A DNA stretch of 64,000 bases, taken from positions 310,001 through 374,000 of the forward strand of contig NZ_BJXA01000002.1 in the NCBI RefSeq assembly GCF_007990755.1, written 5' to 3'. The position numbers and the translations under genes are program-made. A model generated the notes under the pieces. The model saw nothing but the letters and a program-made list of their open reading frames with translations, had not been told where the DNA came from and ran no database searches. The stretch comes from Nocardia ninae NBRC 108245. Lineage in GTDB: Bacteria; Actinomycetota; Actinomycetes; Mycobacteriales; Mycobacteriaceae. Below are positions 17,314-26,055 of this stretch, piece after piece; the first letter of the stretch is position 1; every line of letters begins with the position of its first letter.

Positions 17314-19101
17314 GTGTCGCTGACCCACCGCATCCGGTCTTACGGAATCCTCACGCGAGGCCTGCTCGAAGGGGCAGGCTCGCACCGAACACTGGCATTC
17401 GAGCTCGAGCGCCGCAGCGGGCAGCCGGGTCAGGCGGCGCGTCCCTTCCTGCTCTACGGCGACCAGCAGTTCGATTACGCGCAGGCCAATCGCCTCGTCA
17501 ACCGGATCGCCCACGCGTATCGGGCCAACGGCCTGCGCAAGGGTGACGTGCTCGCGCTGCTGATGGAGAACCGCCCCGAGTTCGTCTGGCATTACCTGGC
17601 GGCCGGAAAGCTCGGCGTCGTGGTGGCTTTCGTCAACACGCGGGCCAGGGGAGACGGGCTCGTGCACGCACTCACGGTGTGCGGGGCCAGCCACGTGATC
17701 GTCGGTTCGGAGTGCCTGCCCGCGTTCCTTGCGGTGCGCGACCAGGTGCCCGACGCGCTGCTCGACCGCTGCCGGGTGGACGAGGATGTGAAGGTACCCG
17801 CGTCCGACGCAACGGGTCTGGCCCGATTCGAGCCGAGCGCGACATCCGACGATCCGGCGGAGACGACCCAGCACACCCTCGGCGACACCGGCGCGTACAT
17901 CTTCACCAGCGGCACCACCGGGCTGCCCAAGGCCGCGGTCATGAGCTACACCAGGTTGACGACCGTCGGACGGGTCACCGGCGCGCTGGCCTGGCGGCTC
18001 GAACCCGGCGACATCGTCTACAACTGCCTGCCGATGTTCCACACCAACGCCCTGGTGATCGCCCTGTCGGGTGTGCTCACGCACGGATCCACCTTGGCGC
18101 TCGGCCGGCGGTTCTCGGCAGGCACGTTCTGGCACGACATCCACCGTTTCGAAGCGACGGGCTTCAACTACATCGGCGAGATGTGCCGATACCTGGTCAA
18201 CACCCCACCGGACGACCGCGACCGCGGCCATCGGGTCCGGGTGATGGTCGGGCAAGGGTTGCAGTCCGATGTCTGGACCGCGATGCAGGAGCGGTTCGAG
18301 ATTCCGCGGATCGTCGAGATGTACGCGTCCACCGAGGGCAATATCGCCACCATCAACCTGGCGGGCACGGTCGGGTCGGTCGGCAAGCTGCGCCTCGGCG
18401 GCAAGCTGGCGAAGTGGGACTTCGAGCAGGACGACTTCGTCCGCGACAACGGGCGCCTGGTCGAGTGCGGGCCCGGCGACACCGGCGTGCTGCTGGGGCC
18501 GATTCGCAAGCGCACCCCCTTCGGCGGCTATCGGGACGAAAAGGCCACCCGCGCAAAGGTTGTCACGAACGCCTTCCGCGAGGGCGACGCGTTGTTCAAC
18601 ACCGGCGACGTGTTCCGGATCGACGCCGCGAAGAATCTGTTCTTCGTCGACCGGCTGGGTGACACCTTCCGCTACAAGGGCGAGAACGTGTCGACCACCG
18701 AGGTGCAGGAGCAACTCGTGCGGTTCCCGGACATCGCCGCCGCCAGCGTGTACGGCGTGCAGATCCCGGGCCGCGAGGGGCGGGCCGGCATGGCGGCGAT
18801 CGTGCTCGCCGACGGTGCGCGGTTCGACGGCGCGGCGCTCGCCGCGTACCTCGACGAGGCGTTACCCGCTTACGCACAGCCGATTTTCATTCGGGTGCGC
18901 GCGTCGCTGGAAACGACGGCGACCATGAAGCTGGCCAAACTCGCTTTGCAGCGTGAGGGTTTCGCGCCCCGCGAGGGGGAGGCCATCTTCGTGCGCGACG
19001 CGCGGGACCGCGCCTACGAGGAGCTCACGCAGGAGCGGTACGAGGCACTTGTCAGGGGACATCAGGGGGCTTCAACCCAGGAAAGAACCGAGGTGCCATG
19101 A
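17314..19101 (+). CDS. Very-long-chain acyl-CoA synthetase (FATP/FadD6-like)
   Basis: This is a 595-residue adenylate-forming enzyme; the GTG at 17314 follows GAGG. The AMP-binding P-loop is YIFTSGTTGLPKAA (about residue 190), followed by EMYASTEGN in the A5 position and NTGDVFRID with DRLGDTFRYKGENVSTTEVQ in the A7/A8 region. The pattern YIFTSGTTGLPK and lack of a FAAL insertion place it with the FATP/FadD6 branch that makes acyl-CoA. It overlaps the next gene by four bases (ATGA). In the cluster it could activate the acid released by the PKS thioesterase or an exogenous fatty acid (inference). Confidence 0.85.
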   Translation: MSLTHRIRSYGILTRGLLEGAGSHRTLAFELERRSGQPGQAARPFLLYGDQQFDYAQANRLVNRIAHAYRANGLRKGDVLALLMENRPEFVWHYLAAGKLGVVVAFVNTRARGDGLVHALTVCGASHVIVGSECLPAFLAVRDQVPDALLDRCRVDEDVKVPASDATGLARFEPSATSDDPAETTQHTLGDTGAYIFTSGTTGLPKAAVMSYTRLTTVGRVTGALAWRLEPGDIVYNCLPMFHTNALVIALSGVLTHGSTLALGRRFSAGTFWHDIHRFEATGFNYIGEMCRYLVNTPPDDRDRGHRVRVMVGQGLQSDVWTAMQERFEIPRIVEMYASTEGNIATINLAGTVGSVGKLRLGGKLAKWDFEQDDFVRDNGRLVECGPGDTGVLLGPIRKRTPFGGYRDEKATRAKVVTNAFREGDALFNTGDVFRIDAAKNLFFVDRLGDTFRYKGENVSTTEVQEQLVRFPDIAAASVYGVQIPGREGRAGMAAIVLADGARFDGAALAAYLDEALPAYAQPIFIRVRASLETTATMKLAKLALQREGFAPREGEAIFVRDARDRAYEELTQERYEALVRGHQGASTQERTEVP

Positions 19102-19916
19102 CATTAGAAGGAACCTTCGACTCGGCGGACGCGCCTGTCGCCGAGCCCATCGTTGTCCGGACGTCGGGGACCGGGCCGCCGGTTGTGCTGGTGCACGGCG
19201 GCATGCCCGCCCCGATGACCTGGGCCGCGCAGCAGGAACTCGAAGCCGCCTGGTCGCTGATCGTGCCGAACCGGCGCGGCTTCATGCCGAGCCCTGCCGC
19301 GCCGTCGCAGGATTTCCTCGCCGACGCAGACGATTTGGTGGAACTCATCACCGACGTGCCCGGCGGCGTGCACCTCGTCGGCTTCTCCTACGGCGGCCTC
19401 GGTGCGTACCTCGCGGCCGAGCGCCTGCCGCACCTGGTTCGCTCGCTGACCCTGATCGAGGCGCCGCTGTGGAACGCGGCGCCGGAGGACGAAGCCGTGC
19501 GGGCGCTGGCGGACCTGGCCGACCGCTTCGCCGCCGGCCCGGACGACGTCGCGGCCGAGGACGAGTTCCTCGCGCTGGCCGGGGTGAATCAGGAGATGCT
19601 GGCCGGGGTGAGCGACGACGTGCGCCAGGCGATCGAGCTGGGGCGCAAGCTGCGTTCCCCCTGGGAGGTCAAGCCCCGGTTCGAGGCGATCACCGACGCG
19701 GGCATCCCGACGCTGGTGTGCTCGGGTGAGCACAATCCCGCGCTCGAGCAGCTGTGCGATGCCCTCGCCAGACACCTTGGCGCACAACGGGTCCGGTTGC
19801 CCGGGGCCGAACATGCCGTGCAACATGCGCCCGGATTCAACACGATATTGGCAACATTTCTGACAGCCGCGGAACAGAGCCGTGGCAATGGAGCAGGAGG
19901 CACCGATGAGCGATGA
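19098..19916 (+). CDS. Alpha/beta hydrolase
   Basis: This is a 272-residue alpha/beta hydrolase-fold protein. Motifs are VVLVHGGM (oxyanion region), GFSYGG (nucleophile elbow, Ser about 97), a late CSGEHNP segment for the acid and GAEHAVQ for the catalytic His. Start and stop overlap neighbours on both sides (ATGA with the acyl-CoA synthetase, 11 bases with the thioesterase), so it is translationally coupled. It may hydrolyse an ester or thioester of the pathway. The exact substrate is not visible. Confidence 0.8.
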   Translation: MTLEGTFDSADAPVAEPIVVRTSGTGPPVVLVHGGMPAPMTWAAQQELEAAWSLIVPNRRGFMPSPAAPSQDFLADADDLVELITDVPGGVHLVGFSYGGLGAYLAAERLPHLVRSLTLIEAPLWNAAPEDEAVRALADLADRFAAGPDDVAAEDEFLALAGVNQEMLAGVSDDVRQAIELGRKLRSPWEVKPRFEAITDAGIPTLVCSGEHNPALEQLCDALARHLGAQRVRLPGAEHAVQHAPGFNTILATFLTAAEQSRGNGAGGTDER

Positions 19917-20382
19917 GGCGACGATCCACGGACACGACAAGGTCCTGGAACACACCATCGAGCTGTTTCGCAGCTTTACCCCGCCCGGCGTCACCCTCCA
20001 GCTGCCACCGCCTTCGGCGAAGGAAATGGACATGCAGTTCGAGGAGTACGTGCCCGGTCAGTCGCTGACCGCGACGGTGGTGGCGCCCCCTGCCTATGCG
20101 AATGCGGTGGGAATTCTGCAGGGCGGCTTCTTCTCCGCGATGTTCGACAACCTCATCGGCCCGCTGAGTTACCTGACCGCACGGGGGCCGACGACGTCGC
20201 TGGAGCTCGGCACGCACTTCATGCGCACGGTGGTCACCGGCGAGCGGCTGAAACTGACTGCCACCGTGCGGAAACCGGGACGATCGGTCATCTATCTCGC
20301 TGCGGACGCGCACAACAAGGACAACAAGCTGGTGGCCACGGCGGTGTCCACCGTGCAGGTGCTAGCCATGCCGAAGCAGTAG
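19906..20382 (+). CDS. PaaI-family hotdog thioesterase
   Basis: This encodes 158 residues from the ATG at 19906, which has AGGAGG at 19895-19900; an ATG 24 bases upstream lacks a site. The hotdog-fold motif NAVGILQGGFFSAMFDNLIGPLSY has the N-x-x-G-x-x-x-G-G helix start and an acidic residue on the hotdog helix. A later THFMRTVVTGERLKLTATV strand pair is typical of PaaI/YbgC acyl-CoA thioesterases. Likely roles are release of acyl-CoA or proofreading. A strong terminator follows immediately. Confidence 0.8.
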   Translation: MSDEATIHGHDKVLEHTIELFRSFTPPGVTLQLPPPSAKEMDMQFEEYVPGQSLTATVVAPPAYANAVGILQGGFFSAMFDNLIGPLSYLTARGPTTSLELGTHFMRTVVTGERLKLTATVRKPGRSVIYLAADAHNKDNKLVATAVSTVQVLAMPKQ

Positions 20383-20386
20383 CCGA

Positions 20387-20416
20387 GTGCCCACCTTCGC
20401 TGGCGAAGGTGGGCAC
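20387..20416 (+). terminator. Strong hairpin terminator
   Basis: GTGCCCACCTTCGC (20387-20400) and GCGAAGGTGGGCAC (20403-20416) form a perfect 14-bp stem with a two-base gap, followed by ATCTTTCC. It ends the PKS-thioesterase transcript or attenuates read-through into the antiporter and LuxR genes. A possible upstream antiporter start at 20387 lies inside this hairpin and is therefore unlikely. Confidence 0.7.
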
Positions 20417-20443
20417 ATCTTTCCCCCTCAGCGAGGTTTTACG

Positions 20444-21841
20444 ATGCCCTCTCTACTCGAAGTCACGACGCAGTTCTTTTTGCAGGTCGCCGTTATTCTC
20501 GTGGCCTGCCGCCTGCTCTGGCCGCTGTTCCGGCGGCTGGGTCAGGTCCAGGTGGTGGCGATCATGGCCGCCGGCTTCGTCTTGGGGCCATCGGTTTTGG
20601 GCGCGATCTGGCCGGCCGCGCAGGAATGGCTTTTCCCCACGACCTTGGCGGTGGGTACGGAGACGATCACTCATCCGAACCTGACCGCTATCTACGTCGT
20701 CGGCCAGCTCGGTCTCGTGCTGTACATGTTTCTGGTCGGTGCCTCGTTCAAGCTCGACATTCTCCGGTCGCATCTGGGCAAGGCAGGCGCCACTTCGGCC
20801 GCGGGTATCGGCGTTCCGCTGTTGCTCGGCGGCGTGCTCGGCGCGTGGATGGTGAGCCAGGGCGACTACTTCACGAGCAAGGTCGGCACCTGGCAAGGCG
20901 GGCTGTTCGTCGCGGCAGCCGTTGCCATCACGGCGTTTCCGATGCTGGCCTGGATCATCTACGACTCGGGTCTGCTGAACACCCGGCTCGGCACGATGTC
21001 GCTGTCGTGCGCGGCGGTCGACGACGCCTGTGCCTGGGTGCTGCTGGCCACGGTCATCGCCACCACCAAGGACAGCATGTCCGGCGCCGCGCTGGCGTTG
21101 GGTGGCGGTCTGGCCTATCTGATCTTCATGATCGTGGTCGGACGCCGCCTGCTGTTGCGGCTGAACACCTGGGTGCCGCGCTCGGGCGATCGTGAACACA
21201 GCGGTGGTCTCGCCGTCGGTCCGCTCACCGTCGTGCTGCTGGTCGTGCTGCTGGCGAGCTGGTTCACCGATTACGTCGGAATCTACTCCGTCTTCGGCGC
21301 TTTCGTGGCAGGCACGGTGATGCCGCGTGGCCAGTTGCTCGACACGATCCGTGAGCGTTTCGAACCCTTGGTCGCGTATCTGCTGCTGCCCGCCTTCTTC
21401 ATTTACTCAGGGCTCAACACCGAGCTCAGCCTGATCTTCGAGCCGAAGGTACTGCTGGTCGCGGTCATCGTGATGGTCGTGTCCTTCGCGGGCAAGTTCG
21501 GCGCGATCGGTCTGGTGGCGCGCTGGCAGGGGATGGGTTGGCGGGAAGCGGGCGCGATGGGCGCGCTCGCCAACGCGCGCGGCTTGATGGAGCTGATTCT
21601 GCTCAACATCGGTCTGGGCGCGGGCCTGATCACCGGCCAGCTCTACACGATTCTCGCCTTGATGACGATGGTCACGACCTTCGTGGCCACGCCGGTGATG
21701 CGAATGTTCGAACGCAGCGGCTGGAAGGAAGGTGTCGTCTTCGGACCCACCGGCGAAGAACCACTCCCCAAGGAGGAATCTCGAACGCCGGAGAAAGTGG
21801 TCGACATTTCCCGCGCACAAGTGGCTGATGGTCCGCCATGA
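20444..21841 (+). CDS. CPA2-type cation/proton antiporter
   Basis: This encodes 465 residues from the ATG at 20444 (GCGAGG upstream). It has about 12 hydrophobic segments, with the VLGPSVLGAIWP, AAVDDACAWVLLA (conserved DD-type acidic pair of proton-coupled antiporters) and ANARGLMELILLNIGL motifs of the Na+/H+ or K+/H+ exchanger family. The C-terminal 40 residues are hydrophilic. It exchanges monovalent cations for protons across the membrane. Antiporters are common in polyketide clusters, sometimes as resistance to ionophoric products; that role here is inference. It overlaps the LuxR gene by ATGA. Confidence 0.85.
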   Translation: MPSLLEVTTQFFLQVAVILVACRLLWPLFRRLGQVQVVAIMAAGFVLGPSVLGAIWPAAQEWLFPTTLAVGTETITHPNLTAIYVVGQLGLVLYMFLVGASFKLDILRSHLGKAGATSAAGIGVPLLLGGVLGAWMVSQGDYFTSKVGTWQGGLFVAAAVAITAFPMLAWIIYDSGLLNTRLGTMSLSCAAVDDACAWVLLATVIATTKDSMSGAALALGGGLAYLIFMIVVGRRLLLRLNTWVPRSGDREHSGGLAVGPLTVVLLVVLLASWFTDYVGIYSVFGAFVAGTVMPRGQLLDTIRERFEPLVAYLLLPAFFIYSGLNTELSLIFEPKVLLVAVIVMVVSFAGKFGAIGLVARWQGMGWREAGAMGALANARGLMELILLNIGLGAGLITGQLYTILALMTMVTTFVATPVMRMFERSGWKEGVVFGPTGEEPLPKEESRTPEKVVDISRAQVADGPP

Positions 21842-22560
21842 CGCTCGGGTTCAGATCGGATCAGGAAAACCAGCTGCACAACGGTCGTCGCCGCCGGGTC
21901 GGGATACGCACGCCTGCCGTGGTCCAGGAGCGGACCCTGCTGGTCGCCTCCGACTTTCCGTTCGCCCGAACGGATTTCGAGGACGCGGTCGCGGTGCACG
22001 ACGGTTTCGCACTGGCGGGCACCTGCGCCTGGCGCGAGGTGGTGGACCGGACCGCGCGCTGGCGCCCCGACGTGGTGCTGCTCGATGCCTCGGTGTCGCG
22101 CCTGGCCGGGCTCGCCCCGACGGTGACCCGGCTGCGCGAACTGCCGCATTCGCCGATGATCACGCTGTTGGTGGAGCACGGCGCCGCCAAGGCGGATGTC
22201 GACCTGGTCGACGCGGTGGTGGCGATGGAGCACGGCGCGGACGAGGTGCTCAAGGTGCTGGAGGTGCTGATCTCGGGGACGGTGCTCGCGATGGCACCGC
22301 AGCAGAGCCGGGTGCACGCCGGGGTCACCATGGATTACGAAGTGCGGCAGCGTCTTTCCACGCTGACCAAGCGAGAGCGGGAGATTCTGCGGCTGGTCGT
22401 CGACGGGCTGTCCAACCGGGAGGTCGGGTCCCGGTTGTTCATCAGCCCGGAAACGGTGAAGGAGTACGTCAGCCGCATTCTCGCGAAGCTCGAGGTGACC
22501 AGCCGGATCGAGGCGGCGGTGGCGGCCGTCCGCGCGGAGTTCGACAATGGCGACTGGTAG
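21838..22560 (+). CDS. LuxR/NarL-family response-regulator-like transcription factor
   Basis: This is a 240-residue regulator. The N-terminal about 150 residues resemble a receiver domain (RPDVVLLDAS, with Asp in the phospho-acceptor position, and ADEVLKVLEVLISG). The C-terminal LuxR helix-turn-helix spans about 170-235 (LTKREREILRLVVDGLSNRE and FISPETVKEYVSRILAKL). No histidine kinase lies beside it, so it may be an orphan regulator. It is the last gene of the first operon and probably controls the cluster (inference). Confidence 0.85.
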   Translation: MTLGFRSDQENQLHNGRRRRVGIRTPAVVQERTLLVASDFPFARTDFEDAVAVHDGFALAGTCAWREVVDRTARWRPDVVLLDASVSRLAGLAPTVTRLRELPHSPMITLLVEHGAAKADVDLVDAVVAMEHGADEVLKVLEVLISGTVLAMAPQQSRVHAGVTMDYEVRQRLSTLTKREREILRLVVDGLSNREVGSRLFISPETVKEYVSRILAKLEVTSRIEAAVAAVRAEFDNGDW

Positions 22561-22576
22561 CCGATCGGTGCGATCG

Positions 22577-23446
22577 CTACTGGCTCGTCTGCGCGACCGA
22601 GCGGATGGTGTCGGCCACCGCGGCCAGCGCCATCAGGCGTACCAGGTCGACGTCGGCCGCGACGGAACCCGTTGCGGCGGCGATGAATCCGTCGCCGTCG
22701 AAGCGGCCGTGCGGCGGGGTGAGGGCGCGCGACAATCCGTCGTGCGCGCCTTGCGCGACGATGTGACAGCCGATCTTGTCCAGCCGGGCGTTGGTGACCA
22801 CGACGCCGATCGTCGTGTGCATCCGCGCCGCAGGATCGACCAGGCCGCCGAGTTGGGTGACCGAGTCCAAGGAGATCTCGGCGAGGCCGTCGTCGATGTC
22901 ACCGAACGCGTTGACCACGCACAACGTGCCGACCACGAGGTCGTTCCAGCGTCGTTCGGTGTAGGCGAGGCCGCCGGGCTTGTGGTCGACCGGCCCGCGC
23001 CAGTGTGCGGTGTATGCACCCGCGCCCGCGCCGATGCGACCGGCGAGCACCTGCTCGCCGGTGCTGGCGCAGGCCGCGGTGTATCCGTGTTCGGCCGTCG
23101 GCCGCGCCTTCGGGTCGCCCACACTCAGATCGAACAGGGCGAGCGCGGGCACGATCGGCACCTTGCCGCCGGGAGTCGGTATGCCACGCCCGATTTCCTC
23201 GAGGTAGCGCATGACGCCGTCGGCGGACGCGAGACCGAAGGCCGAACCGCCGGTCAGCACGACCGCGTCGATGCACGGCACGGTTTTGTCCGGGGCGAGC
23301 ACATCCAATTCCCGGCTGGCCGGCGCACCGCCGCGCACCTCGCAGGACGCGACCGTGCCTTCCGGCAGGATGACGACAGTGCAGCCGGTTTCGCCGAGCG
23401 GATCGGTCCAATGGCCGACTTGAATGTTCGGAATGCCTATCGTCAT
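22577..23446 (-). CDS. P1-family (DmpA/BapA-like) peptidase
   Basis: This encodes 289 residues from the ATG at 23446, which has GAGGTGG five bases upstream. It carries P1-family features: an N-terminal PNIQVGHWTD, VVLTGGSAFGLASADGVMRYLEE, the glycine-rich GRIGAGAGAYTAHW segment and IGVVVTNARLDKI, close to the autoproteolytic Asn/Ser region of DmpA. Family members are self-processing N-terminal-nucleophile hydrolases that remove D-Ala, beta-Ala or other unusual N-terminal residues from amides. It follows the NRDE-like gene in the PanC operon, so it could release or recycle a beta-alanyl-type amide (inference). It is convergent with the LuxR gene. Confidence 0.8.
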   Translation of the reverse strand: MTIGIPNIQVGHWTDPLGETGCTVVILPEGTVASCEVRGGAPASRELDVLAPDKTVPCIDAVVLTGGSAFGLASADGVMRYLEEIGRGIPTPGGKVPIVPALALFDLSVGDPKARPTAEHGYTAACASTGEQVLAGRIGAGAGAYTAHWRGPVDHKPGGLAYTERRWNDLVVGTLCVVNAFGDIDDGLAEISLDSVTQLGGLVDPAARMHTTIGVVVTNARLDKIGCHIVAQGAHDGLSRALTPPHGRFDGDGFIAAATGSVAADVDLVRLMALAAVADTIRSVAQTSQ

Positions 23447-23458
23447 ACCCACCTCGGC

Positions 23459-24442
23459 TCAGGAATTCTCGTTCGCGATCACGACGAAGAAGTCGTCGGT
23501 AGTCGTGGGGAAGCCCATTTTGTGCACATCGGTCGGCAATGGCTGATAGTCGAACAATTGCCGCTCGTTGTATGCAAACAACTCCGCCCCGGTCCTTCCG
23601 GCAGAATATATCGTGACGCTCTTGGTCCACGCCACTTGGCTCGGATCGGTCACTGGTCGAAGTGCGACATTTTTGTATCGGTCCGCGTCGTCGGTGTCGC
23701 GATAGGGCGGCCGAATGGCGGAATGGCGGTTGGCGAGCCAACTTTCGTCCGCGTAGCCGGGGGCATCGGCGTCGGTTCCCGCGAAAACGGACACCCACGG
23801 ACCCCACGAGGGCAGGTTCTCCGTCGGAGCCGCCACGCCCTCCGCGCGGCTTTGCAGATGTTTACCGAATTCATCATCGGCCGCGGCGCCGGTTTCGGTC
23901 AGTACATGCGGGCGGTCGGCGGTCAACGACGTAGCCGCCACGGTATCGCGGCCGTCGAACGTGACCACGAACGCAGTATTCGCGTCGGCTATCACCAGGT
24001 GGAATCCGGGCATCCGCGGGGCGCCGTCCACAGCGGGCAGCAAGCGGGACTCCAACAGCTGAACGGCGTCTCGCGCCGAATCGGCAGTCACACAATCCAG
24101 CGGAAGCCCGCTCGCCGAGACGAATTCGTCCCCGGTCGCGACGTCGGCGAAAATTCGGCAATAGACGCCGGTACCACGGTGGAAAGCGAGCCACGATCCG
24201 CCATCGATATCGAGGCCGCCGACGACCTCGGCCGGCACCGGGGTGCCCGCGTCACGGATCGTGAATACCCGGTCGCGCAGACCGGGGTTCGCGAACCAGT
24301 GCGGTCCATACGAAAAGCGGTGTGCCAGCCCGAGTTTGCGGGCCGCTTCGTAACCGTGCGGGCGATGTATCGACTGGTCGCGGGACTCGATGGCGACGAA
24401 TCTCCCGTTTCGGCTGTCGAGGAGGAACAGGCAGGTGCTCAT
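23459..24442 (-). CDS. NRDE/TANGO2-like protein
   Basis: This is a 327-residue soluble protein. The N terminus MSTCLFLLDSRNGRF and the ESRDQSIHRP motif match the positions of MCxL and NRDE in the NRDE/TANGO2 family, followed by GGSWLAFHRGTG in place of GGTWLG. The first Cys is at position 4 rather than 2, and NRDE is degraded to SRDQ, so this is a divergent member or a relative with an Ntn-hydrolase fold. No enzyme activity is established for the family, although human TANGO2 has been linked to CoA and vitamin B5 metabolism. It lies between PanC and a P1 peptidase. Confidence 0.5.
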   Translation of the reverse strand: MSTCLFLLDSRNGRFVAIESRDQSIHRPHGYEAARKLGLAHRFSYGPHWFANPGLRDRVFTIRDAGTPVPAEVVGGLDIDGGSWLAFHRGTGVYCRIFADVATGDEFVSASGLPLDCVTADSARDAVQLLESRLLPAVDGAPRMPGFHLVIADANTAFVVTFDGRDTVAATSLTADRPHVLTETGAAADDEFGKHLQSRAEGVAAPTENLPSWGPWVSVFAGTDADAPGYADESWLANRHSAIRPPYRDTDDADRYKNVALRPVTDPSQVAWTKSVTIYSAGRTGAELFAYNERQLFDYQPLPTDVHKMGFPTTTDDFFVVIANENS

Positions 24443-24464
24443 GGTATTTCCGTCTCACGTCTCG

Positions 24465-25337
24465 TTAGGTCAGGGTCAACGAAATGTTGTCGATCAGCCT
24501 GGTGCTGCCGACGTGCGCCGCGACCAATAGCCGGGCGGGGCCCGAGGTGGGCGCGGGTCCGAGCTCGGTATCGCGCAATTCGAGGTACTCGACCTCGACT
24601 CGGGCTTGGGCATCGAGGATCGCGCGGGCCGCGGCGAGCACAGCTTCGGCTCCCGACTCACCCGCCCGTGCGCCGGCCCGCAATGCCTCCGGCAGTGCGA
24701 TGGCGGCTTGCCGCTCGTCCGGATCGAGGTACCGATTGCGGGAGGACAGTGCCAGACCGTCCGCCTCGCGCACGGTCGGGACGCCGACGATCCGGATGCC
24801 GAAGTTCAGGTCCCGGACCATCTGCTGGATCAATATCAGCTGCTGGTAGTCCTTTTCGCCGAAGAACGCGACGGTCGGCCCGGCGATCTGCAGGAGCTTC
24901 GCCACCACGGTCAACATCCCGCCGAAGAGCGCGGGCCGGGTGGCGCCGCAGAGTTCGGCGCCGAGCGGGCCCGGCAGCACGGTGGTCCGGCGGCCGTCCG
25001 GATACATGTCCGCGGGGGAGGGTGCGAAGACCAAGGGCACACCGGCTTCGCGGAGCAGTGCGAGATCGGCCTCCAGCGTTCGTGGATAGCGGTCGAGATC
25101 CTCGTTTGCCCCGAATTGTAATGGGTTGACAAAGATCGAAACAATGACCTCGGATTTGCTTTCCTGCGCTTGTTCGACCAAAGCGAGATGGCCGTCGTGC
25201 AGTGCTCCCATTGTGGGCACGAGAGCGACATCTCGACCACTCGCGCGCAGCTCGCGAGATACCTCGGACATGGTTATCGGATCATGATGAACAGTCAATG
25301 CGCCATCTGCATAATTGCTGACGCGCGGTCTCTCCAA
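24465..25337 (-). CDS. panC: Pantothenate synthetase-like amide ligase
   Basis: This 290-residue PanC homologue has a TTG start at 25337 preceded by AGGAGGGGAG; a longer in-frame ATG start at 25448 has no such site. PanC condenses pantoate and beta-alanine with ATP through a pantoyl-adenylate. Conserved parts are [11 protein letters not shown] (HxGH), [35 protein letters not shown] (KMSKS-like) and a final STRLIDN. The normally invariant RPGHFxG segment reads TRPALFGG, so the conserved His is lost, suggesting altered acid or amine specificity. It is divergent from the SnoaL-halogenase operon and is probably a cluster-specific paralogue rather than the housekeeping gene, which is usually with panB/panD. 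Confidence 0.85.
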   Translation of the reverse strand: MERPRVSNYADGALTVHHDPITMSEVSRELRASGRDVALVPTMGALHDGHLALVEQAQESKSEVIVSIFVNPLQFGANEDLDRYPRTLEADLALLREAGVPLVFAPSPADMYPDGRRTTVLPGPLGAELCGATRPALFGGMLTVVAKLLQIAGPTVAFFGEKDYQQLILIQQMVRDLNFGIRIVGVPTVREADGLALSSRNRYLDPDERQAAIALPEALRAGARAGESGAEAVLAAARAILDAQARVEVEYLELRDTELGPAPTSGPARLLVAAHVGSTRLIDNISLTLT

Positions 25338-25503
25338 CGATTCTCCCCTCCTGTTAGTTTCGGACGCCCTCGGTCGGTGCGACGGAGGTATGGGTGAACC
25401 ACTTCGACCGTACCCGAACCGTGCCGACAACGCAGCTGTATAACGCACCCTGATTGGTTTGTTGATGAATCATCATTCGGTCATCCGGACAACTCGAAAA
25501 CTG

Positions 25504-25541
25504 TTGCAGCCCATGCGCGGACCGTGCTAGTGTTTGCAAAC
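25504..25541 (+). promoter_or_regulatory. Candidate promoter and palindromic operator of SnoaL-halogenase operon
   Basis: TTGCAG (25504-25509), an 18-base spacer and TAGTGT (25528-25533) resemble a sigma-70-type promoter. They are followed at the expected start site by the perfect palindrome GTTTGCAAAC (25532-25541). The rest of the 280-base PanC/SnoaL divergent region is AT-richer and shows no gene. Confidence 0.4.
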
Positions 25542-25617
25542 GGAACAAAAACTATCGGCGGCCCAGGGGAGGGCCAGGCGGCCCGGCTGTCTCCTCGCGG
25601 GAATTAGGCGGGTACTC

Positions 25618-26055
25618 ATGGTCACTCCAGTCAATACAAATGTCGGTGCATCGGTGGGCGATAATGTCGCCGATCTCGGTCCGGCCGAAATCGAATTCCT
25701 CCAGTGGCGCGCGCTGAGCGCCGGCGAAGGTGCCGAGTTCTACGACAGCGTCCTGGCCGACGATGCCGTGCTGGCGGTCCCGTCCCCGCATGCGTCGCTC
25801 TCGCGGCAGATCGCGCTGAACGCGGTCGCCGGAGCGCCTGCGATCGAGACGTACCAGATACTCGAATTCCACGAGCGCCCATTAGGCGCCGATGCCCACA
25901 TAGTTTTCTATGAGATGTATCAGAAACGCGTGGGTCTCGACGGTATCTATGCCGCTATTTCTACAGTGTATATCAAGCGTGACAATCGCTGGCTCATGCA
26001 ATATCATCAACAAACTCCGCTGCGCAGGGAATCCGGCAAGGGGGCTCAGGCATGA
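25618..26055 (+). CDS. SnoaL/NTF2-like protein
   Basis: This 145-residue protein starts at ATG 25618 with AGGCGGG upstream. The pattern of an N-terminal FLQWRALSAGEGAEFYDSVLADDAVLAVP helix pair, a short SRQIALNAVAGA helix, then antiparallel strands (HIVFYEMYQKR, AAISTVYIKRDNRWLMQYHQQTP) fits an NTF2-like/DUF4440 cone fold. Such proteins act as cyclases, isomerases or binding proteins. No catalytic residue can be assigned. It overlaps the second halogenase by ATGA, so the two are coupled. Confidence 0.65.
   Translation: MVTPVNTNVGASVGDNVADLGPAEIEFLQWRALSAGEGAEFYDSVLADDAVLAVPSPHASLSRQIALNAVAGAPAIETYQILEFHERPLGADAHIVFYEMYQKRVGLDGIYAAISTVYIKRDNRWLMQYHQQTPLRRESGKGAQA

Noticed and set aside
17314-19101. 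Acyl-CoA synthetase considered as a second FAAL
   Set aside because: It lacks FAAL-type features and matches FATP/FadD6-type motifs.
22547-25129. 860-codon plus-strand frame
   Set aside because: It lies antisense across three genes with clear family motifs and has arginine-rich shadow composition.
25338-25448. Longer ATG start for the PanC-like protein
   Set aside because: The extra 37 residues are unlike PanC N termini, while the TTG at 25337 has a perfect AGGAGG site.
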